Shown: piece by piece, positions 11,978 to 23,640 of the stretch | How positions within the stretch are numbered: the stretch's first letter is position 1 | Layout of the letters: each line of letters starts with the position of its first letter | NCBI GenBank assembly: GCA_012295275.1 | Contig: CM022670.1 | Coordinates: forward strand, 33,734,938 to 33,798,937 | Direction: 5' to 3' | DNA from: Chrysomallon squamiferum | Taxonomy: Eukaryota; Mollusca; Gastropoda; Neomphalida; Peltospiridae | Length of the DNA stretch: 64,000 nucleotides | The notes under the pieces: model-generated | What the model was told of the DNA's origin: nothing | The model's database searches: none | What the model saw: the letters and a program-made list of their open reading frames with translations, nothing else | Program-made: the position numbers and the translations under genes

Positions 11978-14573
11978 GTTTTTTAAAACAGCCTTCGACT
12001 CCGAAATAACAGGTTCTGAAGCACGGTTTAGAGTACACATCCCTTCCTCGCTGCTTGTTTCGATTATCTACTGTTATGACTGGACCTTTGCGACTAAAAA
12101 ACAGATGAATCATTTATTAAAGTAACTGCGCCGACGACTAACGCTCAGTGCATCGAGTTCGATCGCGTATCTCGTGGCAAGAATAACGGATTGCTATCAA
12201 GCAAATCTTTTAAATCAAATCTGAACAGACAAAGGTATTTGCTTAGCCGGCCGTAAACTTACAGCGGCCATTAGCCAGCTAACAAAGATGATTCATTTCG
12301 CGGATTTACTTAGACAAATGAGTAACAATAACGTTTTTGTTGTTTTATTAAATGGGCCTACGAAACAGTAAGGTCTGGATCTGGATATAAAGCGTTATGA
12401 CGTCTGACCGTTCATAAAGAAATCTGAATATTAATCTTCGTAACGAAGATGATTCTGATCAGTGAATCAATGAGTTTTTGAGATGTGCTCTCATGTCTTA
12501 AAGCAAGCCTGTATGGACACATAATGCACACAGTCGTAAAGTTAGGCTATGTCAGAAAGAGTAAAGAATGTTATGCTCTTATACTTTCATAATTAGGTAC
12601 CACTAATAGCTGACAGCAAGTTACAATCCTGCTATACGTTTTTGTTTTTCTAACTGAAGAAAAAAAATATTTTATTTAAAGACACATTCAGTACACTTAT
12701 AATCTATGGTTATATGGCATCACACATCATGATGAAAGAGGAATCTTCTTTTTTGAATAGCAGAAAAGGATCTTTTATCTATACCTTCCCATAGACAGAA
12801 AGCATATATTTCTGTTTTTTTATATATTACACATGGATTAATTCAATCATTAGAACACGAAATGGCTTAATGTTCTTAACTGAAATTTAAATTTAATATC
12901 TAACTGAAAGAAGACCTTTGAATAATGATCAGTATGAATATTTCTGTGTTATGAGCATCTGTACAAGGTCGAACTGAAAGAATTACAGTATCTCTCATTA
13001 TGACCTACACGGTCAAATGATTTTTTTTTTTAATCTTGATTTTTATCATTAAAATTTCGTTAAAGTTTTATTTAATTATTAAAAAAAAAAAAAAAAAAAA
13101 CGATCTTCATGACGTCATCGTTCTGTCAATATTATACACCTACAAAATATAATTTAATATTAACTACTACAAAAAAATACATATCATTCTTTATTAAACA
13201 ACTGATCATTTATATGAACACCGGCATACGCATACTCAAGCAAACATGTACCCAAAGCAAGAAAAGAAAAAAAAAAAAAAAAAAAAAACCCGGTGATTTT
13301 TTGAACTCTCATATTCAGACATTAATACCAGTTGATGCTTTTGTGGTCGTCGCTCTTATCCAAGATGCGTGCAGCAGCGAAAACACACAAATTCAGTTCA
13401 GCTTACCATTTTTAGTTTGCTTTGATCTGAAGCGCTGTATGGACAATTACTTATAACGATCTGTCATTTTTAGCACAGTTAATGTAACATTTAATGGTTG
13501 GACGGTTCTTGCTAATGAAGCAAGTGAATGTAGTTAATGTAGAATTATCTATATTTAAAAGACAGTTGTGTTACTGTCGGAGATTAATGTAGACGTTTAA
13601 ATGGTTTTGATACGCATCAGTGATTGACACATCAAAAACTTGGTATTTCGTTATTCAATGAAAGGAAAGTACAATACGAAAATTAGCCTCTATAATGTGT
13701 TAGATTTGTATGTGTGGGTGTTATTGAAGTCTTCTCTGCTTTTTTTTTCTTCTACAGAAACAAACCCGTATATAAGCAGACATACATGCATATTGCATAC
13801 ATATATATATATATATATATAGTATAAAGTGTGTGTGTTTATGTATACACTATATCTTTATACATTTTTACAAACATACATACATACTATTTTATACTTA
13901 AACATTTTTAGTAACAGCATTATTTACGTTTAACTTTACACATTTTATTTTTATAATTATTATTATTTTTGTTGTTGTCGTTGTTGTTTTCATTATTCAT
14001 AATATAACTAACATATACGTACATAGCATATGTACAGTATATATAAAGGAAGGCAAAAAAAATATACGTGTCTATATAGTTTGTTTATTTGTATGACACT
14101 GTTTACGATATATATCCTTGTATGTGTGGTATGTGTCTGTGTATTTTCTGTATGTGTGTGAATGTATGTGAAAATGTTATATGTGGTTTAACTTGGTGAT
14201 TAGTTTCAATGTTATCTTCCGATCCTGTATTACATTATAAGTCTCTACACACATATATATAGATTATGTTAGAGGCAACTCAGTACATTACACATGCCCT
14301 TTCCCACTAACATTGGAAACAAGCAATCCGATGAAAGAAATCAAAGATTTATGTCTCTTGTAATACTATCTAATGACTTTTAGAGTAGAGATTGGTAGCC
14401 TTGCCATAATAATTTATAGCTCTAACTTTAATTTTCCGTTGACGCAATAAAGATTCAATGTCAATACGTTAAAACAGTTTTTTATGAAAACCACACATTC
14501 ACAAACAAAAATATTTAAACACTACTCACAAAATTCCAAATTAGTTTTATATATATATAGATAGATAGATACA

Positions 14574-14584
14574 AACACACACAC

Positions 14585-14641
<57 letters not shown>

Positions 14642-14644
14642 TGA
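14574..14644. repeat. (CA)n-TATG-(TG)n self-complementary microsatellite
   Basis: A short CA run is followed at once by about 29 TG units, so the two can pair across an ATAT centre. Confidence 0.9.
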
Positions 14645-14951
14645 GTGTACATACACACACACATTTATATGTGTGTTGGTGTGTGTTTGTGTATGCATGT
14701 GTGTTCGTGGGTATGTCTATAGATGTGTGTGTACATGTTTGTATATTTGTATTTAGCTATATGGCGGCGTGTATGGCCGTGTGTATGGCCGTGTGTCTGT
14801 AAATGTTTCTCTGTTCTGTGTGATTATTATACTTTATATATATTTCTATGTTTGTGTATGTAGATTAAACGATTTGAAACACAAGAAAATTTAGAAAGTG
14901 ATATAGCTCAAATCCGTGACAATAGGAAAATATATGTGTGTTAGTATATTT

Positions 14952-14953
<2 letters not shown>

Positions 14954-15042
<89 letters not shown>

Positions 15043-15045
15043 TGT
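14954..15045. repeat. (TG)n microsatellite
   Basis: About 43 TG units, nearly uninterrupted. Confidence 0.97.
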
Positions 15046-15733
15046 TAGTATGTGACATGATGTTGGCTCATTCTTATGTGATATTTTGCATTTGCCGTAT
15101 AACGGATTTACTAAACAATGCACCTTCATGTACAGACAAATACACTAGAACAAATATACATACATATATATTAAAACACGTGTTTTTAATGTGTATATTA
15201 TTTATTTCAGTATCGGTTTTCTGGGTGTGTCTGTATTAGTCTGTATCTCTCTATATATAGAAATAGATAGATAGATAGTAGATAAGATACAGCTACAAAC
15301 TGATTCAGACACACCCATAACTTATTTCAATATATGTTTTTAAATCTATATATATATATATATATATATATATTTTATAGCATATTAATTGACCATAAAA
15401 CTCAGTATTTGAATAAAACATACATTAAATCGACTGTTTTATATATATTTATTAAAATAAAAAATAAAACATAAAATAAATCAACTGGTTTATACATATT
15501 TATTAGTTGTATATTACGATTTGTGACAGGGAAATAAAAAAATATCTGTATAAAAAAGCATACATATATGCATATATCTGTGTTATTCTATGTGTGTATT
15601 TATGAATATATAAACACGTATGCTTGTATATTTATATTCTGATGCACGTAGGAGGTGTATTAAATAGAAATATTATGTACGCATATTTCTTTGTGTGTGC
15701 GTATATACACACACATACATGTAAACACACACA

Positions 15734-15850
15734 TATACACACATACATACATACACACATACATACATACATACATACATACATACATACATACATACAT
15801 ACATACATACATACATACATACATACATACATACATACATACATACATCC
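15734..15850. repeat. (ACAT)n microsatellite
   Basis: About 27 tetranucleotide units, with cacaca variants at the left edge. Open frames on both strands here are translations of the repeat. Confidence 0.97.
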
Positions 15851-16188
15851 ACACATATATATATATTACGTCAATAAATAATAATAAAAAATTAAAGCAT
15901 TTAGCAAGAACTACGTAACAAACGATTTTACACTTAAAATTTAAAGCTGAGAATTGGTGAGGTTGGGTAACACTGTCACCCGACGCGAGTTGCGTAAGAC
16001 CCAGCCTTGTTCTTGTTGTGTAATCATCTTATTATATCAATCCCTAATTAGTTGAAGCAATAACGGACAACAAGGAATTATGTTACCGATGTGTTGTGTA
16101 ACACGAAGCTAGCCTCAACGTCTCGTGTTTTATTTTCAACAAGAGTATTCAGTGCACAGTGAATCTTTTTTATTTAATAAGGTATACT

Positions 16189-16268
16189 GTTTGTGTGTGT
16201 GTGTGTGTATGTGAATGTGTGTGTGTGTGACAGTGTGTATGTGTGTGTGTCAGTGTGTATGTGTGTCT
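16189..16268. repeat. interrupted (GT)n array
   Basis: GT units broken by ATGTGA, CAGTGT and TCTTT interruptions. Confidence 0.85.
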
Positions 16269-16974
16269 TTGAGCGTTTGCGTAAAGAGTTCTAGTGTGTG
16301 CATGCTTCTACTGTGTGTACATTACTGCAATAGGTGACTGGTCTAACTGGATACTGTTTCATTCGTAACAGAATGTTTCAAAATGTTTGCCGATTTTCAG
16401 AATATATACATTTCCAGTCTTCTTAGATTTGTCAATTCTCGTAATTTCCAAAATAAGTCAAAATGTTTAGAGAGGCACCAATGTAGCCATACTGAAAAAA
16501 ACTAACTTTAAAAAAAACCTGTTTTGCAACACGTGCAACATTGTTCTGTTTGCAATTGGTTATTCTTCATCTTAAAATCAATTTAAAGAAAAATATTTAA
16601 GAGTCTGTTGATCAAAAATCATTTAGATACGACGGCATATGTGAAATGGGATATAATAACACTACTTTTACTATAAGTATTGTCATCAATGTTTAAAACT
16701 ATTAAAATTTACTTGAAATGGCTTCTAAGAATATTTAATTTTCTAACTTTTCTTGACTGGAAGAGACACCGTGTCAAATTATCTCTCTCACTGTCCGACC
16801 TCGTAAATTTTGTTAGATTTCTTTTTTGTCTTAGAAAGGAACTATGAATCAGGAAAGTAAACGAAAAATTCCCACAGATAAAAACCACAAGTATCACGTT
16901 TTGTCCACATTTGGTAGGGCAACTGCAATCTCTTGAATAGTATTCCCAGAAAAATAGCAGATATGTCGACTCAC

Positions 16975-17110
<136 letters not shown>

Positions 17111-17338
17111 GTCACTCTGATACAAATATAAATACTTGTCAGCATTCACAATTCGTACATGAATTAAATCAAATAACTATAAAAATGAAATAAATATCCA
17201 AAAAATGACAAGAATGTCAATACTTTATATCAAAACAAAACATGTAACATCTAACATATCTCTTTGACAACTTCAACAAATAAATAATAACAGATATATT
17301 ACACTGAATCTTGCAGGATCACTATTTTGCTATGTTGT

Positions 17339-18364
17339 TTACTGCATTGTGAATGCTGAGTGAAATTCTCGTTTATGTCTGTATTTATGTGGTACACTTT
17401 GTAAACCTTGCTTGTTGTTGTAAATATCGACACCAGAATGACTGAAACCATTGTCACAATTGTTTTGTAGAGAAAATACACTGACGATAACAGGGGAGGA
17501 CGAATGCTCGTCTTCTGTAACTGTAATTTTCTGACTGTCGTAAGCTAACTGGGAAGTTTTACAAGTGCGAGAGTTATTGTAGTAACTTTCTCTTGCAGTT
17601 GCATTTGCACACGATTCATCATTTACTGCTATTTGAGATATATCAGAACTTCCGTGAAGGTCGTTAGAAATGTAATCCTGAACTTTTGTTCTCCATTGAG
17701 AAATCGGTGTGTGTGTTTCAGACACGCTGGTTCCTTGTAAAACGTTTTGCTTTGCAAAATTTTGTTTTTGTCGTAAAGAGCGTTCAGAAGCATTCCATAC
17801 CGAATTGGGTAGATCGCCATTTGAAGTTTGGTTGGTGGCCAAATGCGGAGATATGTTGTCGTATTTTCTGTCATAGCTTTCGCCATTGTTTGATTCCAGT
17901 GACTTCAGACTTTCCTTCTGCTGAGCAAAACGACGATTCAGTGATGCTAGTTCGTGTTTGAGCTCGATGTTTTCTTTCTGAAGCGTCTTCAGTTTATCGA
18001 TGACGTCTTGTTCGTTTGTTCTTCTCTTCATTCTCGATCGTCTGGCCGAATCGTTGTTTTTCGTTCTCTTGGACCAGTACATATTGTCCTTTCTGTTCGT
18101 CGGTACAAATTCTCTCTCGGCTCTCTGGACCATAAAGTTGACATTATTAAAGCCTTGTTTACTGTCAAGTTCTTCCGATAGCTGATCAGTATTTTCTTTC
18201 GTTTGAAAACTATCATGACGATAGTTTTCTGTACACGATGCCTCTGTCCATTCGTTTCCGTCATAAGAACCGATAGATTTGAACGCAAAATCGTAAGGTT
18301 CGGTTTTAATCTGTGCTGGGTCGTCGTATTTCTTCGTAACTGGGCTTTGGTTTCGAGCAAACAT
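17339..18364 (-). CDS. NFIL3-like: NFIL3/E4BP4 (vrille)-like bZIP transcription factor
   Basis: A 341-residue single-exon frame. Residues 84-97 read REFVPTNRKDNMYW, the signature before the basic region in NFIL3/vrille proteins (REF(I/V)P..KKD..YW). The basic region (about 98-116) contains KNNDSARRSRMKRR with the invariant Asn103 and Arg111 of bZIP domains; a leucine/isoleucine zipper follows (about 121-146). The rest is polar and low-complexity, rich in Ser, Asn and Gln, as expected for regulatory tails. IKTE at 19-22 fits a SUMO-acceptor motif. The family represses or activates D-box genes (TTAYGTAA) in clock, immune and stress programmes. The start at 18362-18364 has A at -3 and lies 16 bases past a splice acceptor, so a 5'UTR intron is likely. 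Vertebrate NFIL3 also keeps its coding region in one exon. The zipper is diverged, so orthology to NFIL3 rather than to another PAR/E4BP4 relative is probable, not certain. Confidence 0.88.
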   Translation of the reverse strand: MFARNQSPVTKKYDDPAQIKTEPYDFAFKSIGSYDGNEWTEASCTENYRHDSFQTKENTDQLSEELDSKQGFNNVNFMVQRAEREFVPTNRKDNMYWSKRTKNNDSARRSRMKRRTNEQDVIDKLKTLQKENIELKHELASLNRRFAQQKESLKSLESNNGESYDRKYDNISPHLATNQTSNGDLPNSVWNASERSLRQKQNFAKQNVLQGTSVSETHTPISQWRTKVQDYISNDLHGSSDISQIAVNDESCANATARESYYNNSRTCKTSQLAYDSQKITVTEDEHSSSPVIVSVFSLQNNCDNGFSHSGVDIYNNKQGLQSVPHKYRHKREFHSAFTMQ

Positions 18365-18390
18365 TTTGATGTCTTTCTTTCTGAAAACAA
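18365..18390 (-). other. splice acceptor and 5'UTR stub of the bZIP gene
   Basis: On the minus strand TTTGTTTTCAG ends at 18381, giving an acceptor 16 bases before the ATG. The non-coding first exon(s) should lie upstream (higher coordinates), perhaps near the D-box cluster; I could not identify them. Confidence 0.55.
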
Positions 18391-18598
18391 ATAATGAACA
18401 TTTAGGATTTTTATCTTTTTCTTTTAACTGTATATACAGATAACAGAACCGGTATCATTAATACAAAACATTTTTTAGCCATACACTTTAACAATAATTC
18501 TCCATAATAATTGTACACACTTACTTGCCTGTCTACCTACCTAAACACACAAATATATATTTATACTAATCAAACAGTAAATAAAATATATATATCTT

Positions 18599-19052
18599 AC
18601 AGGAAATATGTATTATCAGAAATATATATAATTCCTGAAAATTTCAGGAAATATGTGTAATAAATAAACTGAAAGTAAATGTGGACAAAGTTGCTGATAG
18701 TCCAAAGAAAACCTAGGCATCCTCGGGGTCAAGGATCCGCAGAAAGAGAAAACTGTGACATTAAGGATATGTTTGTTTGTTGGTTAGGAGATTGCAATAC
18801 AAATAAATGGACTTTTGAACTCAAATTTGTTAAGTTTCAAAACTGCAGTTTCCCCATTTGCGGTACTCATGGATTCTGATGCTTGCACTAGCATGTCATC
18901 GTCAAGACTCCCTTATGAAATTCTCCATCAGTTGCAGTTAAAGTCAATCTTGGAATTATACATATTTCCAGTTTGCTGGGTGAATCAGAATTTATGACTA
19001 TTTTCTGAAATTTTCAGGAATCATACATATTTCCTGATAATATATATTTCGT
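18599..19052. mobile_element. inverted-repeat-bounded element of about 450 bases
   Basis: The left arm (18599-18656) and right arm (18998-19052) are inverted copies of about 55 bases that match at most positions. Both contain the strict core ATTCCTGAAAATTTCAG flanked by (G)GAAATAT(A/G)TATTATCAG. The interior holds a degraded retrotransposon-like coding piece. The arms could be terminal inverted repeats of a MITE or foldback element. Target-site duplications are not clear. Confidence 0.5.
18679..18996 (+). pseudogene. degraded Ty3/gypsy-like gag zinc knuckle and protease remnant
   Basis: Frame 18679-18867 contains HPRGQGSAERENC, a decayed form of the RHPRGQCPAR.xxC block of gag zinc-knuckle regions in many animal Ty3/gypsy elements, followed by WTFELKF, which resembles the strand just before the protease. 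One base of frame later (from about 18840), PFAVLMDSDACTSMSSS resembles the retropepsin active site (D-S/T-G-A..S.MS) with Gly replaced by Asp, and RLPYEILHQLQL resembles the helix after it. So there is at least one frameshift, stop codons and an altered catalytic motif: a dead fragment. No reverse transcriptase or integrase is present. The match is by pattern memory, not by search. Confidence 0.5.
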
Positions 19053-19093
19053 GTACCATGTGTGTGTGTGTGTGTGTACATGTGACAAGATAC

Positions 19094-19133
<40 letters not shown>
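19094..19133. repeat. (AAT)n microsatellite
   Basis: About 13 units; a short (AAAT)n run follows at 19238-19266. Confidence 0.95.
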
Positions 19134-20283
19134 TAAACAAAACTTAAACTCAGTTTTAAGAAAACATATTTCATAAGTAATTTTCAGAAAATCAGAGAAA
19201 ATAATATTGAACCATCTTTTTAAAATAACAGCAACAACAAATAAATAAATAAATAAATAAATAAAATGGTGGATCTGAAGAATCAAGTTCCATCACACCA
19301 CCCACCAAAAGTACAATGAAATAAAACGATTTTGGACAACGCTGTTAGCAACTTTTCTTAATTGATGAAATATTGCTATAATCTTGAAAGTGCTGTACAA
19401 AACTCGCTTTTCTGGCATAGATCAAACAAACTTGTTAATTAGATTCAATTGTAATATTTTTCTGTGATTCGTTCTCAATTAATATTCAGCGTATGTTATT
19501 CCAATCAGCTGTCAGAGGACTGACATAATCAAGTATTATTTGTACGATTTTACTGTAGGTTTGTTTGTTGTTGTTTTTTTTGTTGTTTTTTTTGTTGTTG
19601 TATTTTTTGTTTGTTTTTGTCGTTGTATTTTGTGGGGTTTTAACTTTTTGAAATTCAGTACCTGTATGTGTAGCTATTATCATTATCATGACATTATTAT
19701 TAATAGTAGTGGTAATAGTCGTAATAGTCGTACTAGTCGTACTAGTGGTAGCAATAGCAGTATTAATAACAGCAACAATAATAGCTATAGTGGCAGTAAC
19801 AAAATGTATTATTACTTGAAAAACTGATTTAGATAAGTTATTAAATTACTTATAATTGGCTGTATCTCAAAAGAAAAGTAATATCAGCAGCCAGTATCAA
19901 CAATACAAATACTATTAGTATTAGAATTAGTATTGCAGTGCGTTAATAACTGTAACAGTTTACACACAGACACACAAAGAGACAGAGACAGAGACAGAGA
20001 GAAACATAATTATGTGTGTAAATATGTGTGTATGTGTTTGTACATATATATATATGTACACACACACAAGTGACATATATATGTATGTATTTATACACGT
20101 ACATATACATACAAACACAAACACAAACACACATAAAGAAATTATGAAAAATAATAAATTGTGTAAGCAATACAGCTTCTACTTTGTTACTCACCCAACT
20201 TTGTCAGCAATAAATACAAATTTCTGTTGCAGTTGCAAAATAACACATACTCACTTTGTTTCTACAGTGCACATGTAATGGGG

Positions 20284-20475
20284 GTGTTACGCAAGCAACC
20301 ACGTGATCGACACCTCCGTAGACGTAACAGTTCCTAGTCCCAAGGCTTGTTATATCATCGATACACTATACCAGCTCAAGCCATTGCGTAACACAGATTG
20401 GGTAGCTTTCGATAATTTATATACACTTGTTACGTCATTCCACGTACGTCAAAACATGGGTTTACGTAACTGTCC
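20284..20475. promoter_or_regulatory. cluster of D-box, CRE-like and E-box sites upstream of the bZIP gene
   Basis: Within 190 bases I see TTACGCAA (20287-20294), CACGTG (20300-20305), GACGTAAC (20321-20328), TTGCGTAA (20384-20391), TTACGTCA (20430-20437), CACGTACGTCA (20441-20451) and the perfect palindrome TTACGTAA (20462-20469). TTAYGTAA is the site of NFIL3/vrille and PAR bZIP factors, TTACGTCA a hybrid with CRE, and CACGTG the CLOCK/BMAL E-box. The cluster lies 1.9 kb upstream of the NFIL3-like coding exon, so clock control and self-repression are plausible. Function is inferred. Confidence 0.45.
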
Positions 20476-20619
20476 AAACAGCCATTGTTCCTCGTAGAAA
20501 AAGTGCATGTTACTTACTTTTTATTGTTCACTGAAGGGGTGTGAATGGTTACTTTTTATGTGCATGTCGGTTGATAGGTAATTGTGTTAAAATAATCAAT
20601 AATAAAGATGATGATGATG

Positions 20620-20620
<1 letters not shown>

Positions 20621-20655
<35 letters not shown>

Positions 20656-20677
20656 GCACCGAATAATATGGATTAAA

Positions 20678-20721
<44 letters not shown>
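20621..20721. repeat. (AAT)n ... (ATT)n inverted microsatellite pair
   Basis: About 11 AAT units (20621-20654) and 14 ATT units (20679-20721) flank a 24-base spacer; the two arms can form a hairpin. Confidence 0.92.
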
Positions 20722-20722
<1 letters not shown>

Positions 20723-21940
20723 ACATTAACAATAAGACAGGCAAATACATTTCGATTTTTTCTCTCAAATTTTTTTTTTGTCTTTAATATTCTCACTAAG
20801 TGTGTATGTTTTCATATATGCGTGCAAACATACAGAAATACATACATAAACAAAGACGTATATACACACATAAATACATACATACATATATATATACACA
20901 CACGTAACATATGTACTAACTATACGAAACCATACCATACAAATATACCCATATGTAGTTTATTTATCCTTTTTTTTTTTTTTTTTTTAAATCGATATTA
21001 TTAGATGTTATTATATGGAAATGATATTACGAAAGAGACGGTAACTCCAACGAAGTGTTTCGTATTTCCCCCATTTTGCATGCATGCATTCAACCATGTG
21101 TGTAGTAATTTGCGTAATATTACATACGTCATATTGTAATATTGCATTAAGCCTTCGGGTAATGGCGTCATTGAGGTATAGACACATATTTAAACCTCGT
21201 TATGATTACGCCAGAGGATTCTTGCAATATTATCGATATTCTTCAAAGCCACGAAAAAGAAAAGAAAGACATGCAGAAAAACAAAAGGGGTTGAGCAAAA
21301 AAAGCAACAAAAAACAAACAAACAAAAACAAAAACAAAATCCCCCGCAAAAAACACACGAGAAAACAGTGTTTGAATGGGAAATATTTTAGTTTACGCCA
21401 GTTGTGGGTGTGAGTGCGTGTGTGTATGTGTGTGTGAAATAAATAAATAATCTATGTGTTTAAAAAGTGCTAAATTAAAAGTTTGTGTGACTAATCAGTT
21501 CAGAAAATAATAAATAAAACAAACGAACAAATAAAGTTTGATTTATTTTAATTTTAATTTTATTTTATTTATTAAATTAAATTAAAATAAAATAGAATAA
21601 CAAAATGATTACAAAATATAATTACATCGTTATTTATTATTCTAAATCGAAATGAAACAGTCATTTGCAATTAAATCATTTGTAATCACTATTAACAAAC
21701 AAAAGGCAAAATGTCCAACCTAAAATTACGTAACAGCCAATTAAGATTAGCGTAAAACCTTAAATGCAAATAAATACATCAAAAAATAAATAAAAAAAGA
21801 CGCACAGATATTCCAGAATGTTTTAGCATAATAAAATACCATCCATTTTTATTTATTTATTTATTTATTTATTTTTTATTATTGTGTTGTTGTTGTTGGG
21901 TTTTTTTTTGTTTTTCACTTGACCATTGTTGCATAGAGCT

Positions 21941-21953
21941 TTCTTCTTCTTCT

Positions 21954-21984
<31 letters not shown>

Positions 21985-22140
21985 AGTTACTGTTATTATT
22001 ATTATTATTGTTGTTGTTATTGTTATTATTGATGTTGTTATTGTTATTGTTGTTATTGTTGTTATTGTTATTTATTGTTATTGTTATTGTTATTGTATTT
22101 GTTATTGTTATTGTTGTTGTTGTTGTTATTGTTGTTATCG
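21941..22140. repeat. (TTC)(ATT)(GTTATT)n compound microsatellite
   Basis: TTC units, then ATT units, then a long imperfect hexanucleotide run of GTTATT and ATTGTT. Confidence 0.92.
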
Positions 22141-22280
22141 TTTCTTTTTTCTGAAAATGTTTTATTTTACAATAAAATTTATAACTTTCATCTTTGAAAT
22201 TTTAATAATTGCTATAACATTTTTACTAATAAATAATTATTAATAGTACATTATTAGGCGTGTAATTTTTTTTTAATTTC

Positions 22281-22312
22281 ATTATTTATTTATTCATTTA
22301 TTTATTTATTTA

Positions 22313-22370
<58 letters not shown>
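22281..22370. repeat. (TTTA)n(ATT)n microsatellite
   Basis: TTTA units grade into about 18 ATT units. Confidence 0.93.
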
Positions 22371-22972
22371 GATTATATGTTTTTTTTTTTTTTGTTTTTT
22401 TTCAATGTTTGGAAATGTTTGATAAGACTGAGTCCACTGTCAGTCTCTAAAACGCTTATTAATCACAAATGGTCTTTTTAAAACAGTTTTCTGACAATAA
22501 TATAAACATTTTACTGGCACTGCTGCATTAAATTACTATTTCTCATGTTTAATTTAAACCACTAACTTTATTAACGCACATTATATTCCCTACATATATC
22601 TTCAAATAAGTCTACACAAAAATAATTACAATGCAAATTCGTTAGTATTTCAATAGTTTTAATATTTTTCTTAGTACTTCATACCTCGGGGAAAATTATC
22701 TCGCAAACTCGCATTGTTGAAGATTTCGCTGCAGCTTTTTAAAAAAATTATTGTTTTTTTTTTTTTTATTGTTATGTTATTGTTATTTTATTTTATTTTT
22801 TTTGTTTTGTTTTGTTTTAATTTTATTTTATTATCTTTCTTTTTTATTATTATCTGAAACATCTGCTCAACACAAACGTTTTAGCATATTTTAATAATAT
22901 TTAATTCTCAGAAAATCAGAACATACATTAAACGATTGGTTTGTATATATACAAAATAACATGACATTATTA

Positions 22973-23005
<33 letters not shown>

Positions 23006-23640
23006 TATTTTTTTATTTTTTTTATTTTTTATTTCGATGATCTGTTGTTGTTACTAAGTGCGACACAAGTATGAAGGAAGAAAACCATATTTCTGGTTTG
23101 GTTTCATTTAGCTACGATAAACTTTGGAAATAAAGAAAGAAAGAAACAGATTCTACCAGTCTGTAGGCCTACTTGGTTTAGGTGCTGCTGTTCCTTGCAT
23201 TATTATTTTGAAAACTTACGTCTAATGTTCGTTGTTAATATTTGCAACATAATACGGTAACGTTAAACCATATAAATGAGTACATATTAGATTTAGAATT
23301 TATAAATTATATATACTCTTCTAATGTTTTAAATATAGTTTCAGTTTTAGAGAAAATGTGATCTTTAATGAGTCCTTTCTTTCTTTATTTATTTTATCGT
23401 GAAATTAATTTTATTTACAAAATTATATCCACCACAATGATTTTTTTCGATCAGTTCCTATATATAAGGTTTTCCACATATGAATCCAGAGCACAAATTC
23501 AATAATTATGTTAATCAGTTAATTATAATGCTGTCGTCTATATTTCAAATATCAAAATTATATGGTTGGTAATCAACAAATCAGTTCCATTTAATTCATT
23601 TAATTAGTGTACTTTATTACCAGAAATGAGATAATCAGGT

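Larger units (their letters stand above)
19053..23640. other. intergenic region between divergent bZIP and TNPO1 genes
   Basis: AT-rich spacer with microsatellites and poly-T tracts. No protein family is recognisable in either strand. The stretches 20280-20510 and 21000-21200 are less AT-rich and carry many CpG-containing bZIP-type sites; they are the most likely regulatory or 5'UTR parts. Confidence 0.6.

Noticed and set aside
13109-13456. Plus-strand frame of 115 codons
   Set aside because: Contains a poly-Lys run from a poly-A tract; the remainder has no known motif.
21084-21413. Plus-strand frame of 109 codons
   Set aside because: Its second half is Lys/Asn-rich low-complexity sequence and its first half overlaps the CpG-containing putative regulatory block; no family recognised.
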